A program made the translations under genes and the position numbers. Positions 63,450-64,000 of a stretch of DNA of 64,000 nt are shown here, in pieces; position 1 is the first letter of the stretch; every line of letters starts with the position of its first letter. The stretch covers positions 28,478,936 to 28,542,935 of the forward strand of contig NC_058195.1 in the NCBI RefSeq assembly GCF_907165205.1, written 5' to 3'. This DNA comes from Coccinella septempunctata (lineage: Eukaryota > Arthropoda > Insecta > Coleoptera > Coccinellidae). The notes beneath the pieces were generated by a model. That model was not told the DNA's origin. It ran no database searches and saw only the letters and a list, made by a program, of their open reading frames with translations.

Positions 63450-64000
63450 TATCTAGGTTATAAGAATCGTCCCACAAACCGCCGATGATCATCGAAGGAT
63501 GACTGAATTCCTCCACAAAATCAACAGAGAGTTTTACACTCTCCAACGAGAGGAGGAATAGAAAATTTACGCGGTAGTGAGATACCTACCGCTGGATGCA
63601 GATATCCCGACGATCCTTGACGACCTCAAGGATCAAGGGATCGTCGATGCTGAGGTCATAAGGATGACCTCAAATATAACAAAAAAGCCGATGCCCTTAT
63701 TGCTGGTTAAAACCCAGAATAAGGGTATCTTCGAGGTGAGAAGGCTCTACAACATGAACTGTGTTGTTGAACCTAAGAGAAGGACGACCGGGCCTGGACA
63801 ATGTTATCGCTGTCAGCGATATGGACATGCCCAAAGTAAGTGCACTTTTCCATGGAGGTGCGTGAAATGCTCCGGTAATCACAGCTCCAAGGAGTGTACG
63901 CTTACCAGGGAGAACGAGGAGCGAAATGCTTCTTGTGTTCTCTGTGGAGAGCAAGGACATCCAGCCAGCTACAACGGATGTAGCGAATGGAAATTGGTCA
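63450..64000 (+). pseudogene. Jockey-type LINE ORF1, zinc-knuckle part (continues past the window)
   Basis: A continuous frame from about 63460 with one stop (TAG, 63559-63561) reads RRMTEFLHKINREFYTLQRE, stop, KIYAVVRYLPLDADIPTILD, VRRLYNMNCVVEPKRR, then three zinc knuckles: CYRCQRYGHAQSKC, CVKCSGNHSSKEC and CVLCGEQGHPASYNGC. An RRM-like/PRE_C2HC block followed by three knuckles is the ORF1 layout of insect Jockey elements, which bind element RNA. The last codon runs off the window. Confidence 0.88.

Noticed and set aside
46790..64000. Upstream exons of the AUH/ECHDC2-like gene on the minus strand
   Set aside because: No segment with crotonase N-terminal motifs and splice sites was recognised; they probably lie outside the window.
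1..64000. CRISPR arrays, bacterial operons, rRNA genes
   Set aside because: No regularly spaced repeats, Shine-Dalgarno-led gene clusters or rRNA motifs; the content is typical eukaryotic repeat-rich DNA.

Overview
The window looks like a gene-poor, transposon-saturated piece of an insect (at least arthropod) nuclear genome. Codon-rich DNA is almost entirely retroelement sequence: Ty3/Gypsy, BEL/Pao, Penelope, several LINE types, R4/Dong, Jockey and a Copia scrap. DNA-transposon derivatives sit inside them. The only host gene I can support is a mitochondrial crotonase-family enzyme (AUH/ECHDC2-like) on the minus strand. Two of its exons (46589-46789 and 22441-22706) are separated by a ~23.9 kb intron packed with elements. 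No rRNA, tRNA, CRISPR or bacterial-type operon was seen.

Layout. (1) 1-21762: a decayed LINE (LINE-B1, + strand) is split at 497/20381 by a complete Ty3/Gypsy provirus on the minus strand (Gypsy-A, 498-20380). The provirus has 1.63 kb LTRs differing by about a dozen substitutions, a 4-bp ACAA duplication, gag, protease, RT/RNase H, a macro domain, integrase and an intact 618-codon envelope-like gene. Gypsy-A is itself split by a full-length two-ORF LINE (LINE-A, 11222-15287) and by a 973-bp TIR element (6091-7063), each with a target duplication. (2) 21763-46588: the 3' exon of the host gene and its giant intron. The intron holds degenerate repeats, a pogo-like deletion derivative, a LINE ORF1 remnant (LINE-C) split by a Penelope element, BEL-A, an LTR-like sequence, LINE-D, LINE-B2 and BEL-B. 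BEL-B starts 19 bases from the splice donor. (3) 46589-52514: the upstream exon, unassigned intron sequence and an R4/Dong element lying between TAA-rich sequences. (4) 52515-55506: two 603-bp inverted arms around a patchwork of Copia, MITE and LINE debris. (5) 55507-64000: a second, partial Gypsy-A copy on the plus strand, interrupted by a Jockey LINE whose ORF1 is interrupted after six codons by a Mag-like Gypsy element on the minus strand.

Most unusual content. The Gypsy-A polyprotein carries a macro domain of the OARD1/TARG1 (ADP-ribosyl-acceptor hydrolase) type between RNase H and integrase, with both catalytic residues kept. The same element has an uninterrupted envelope-like glycoprotein gene. 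Two candidate -1 frameshift sites sit directly before stop codons: A AAU UUU at the Gypsy-A gag end and U UUU UUA at the LINE-A ORF1 end. Identifications rest on reading motifs by eye; no database search or alignment program was run.
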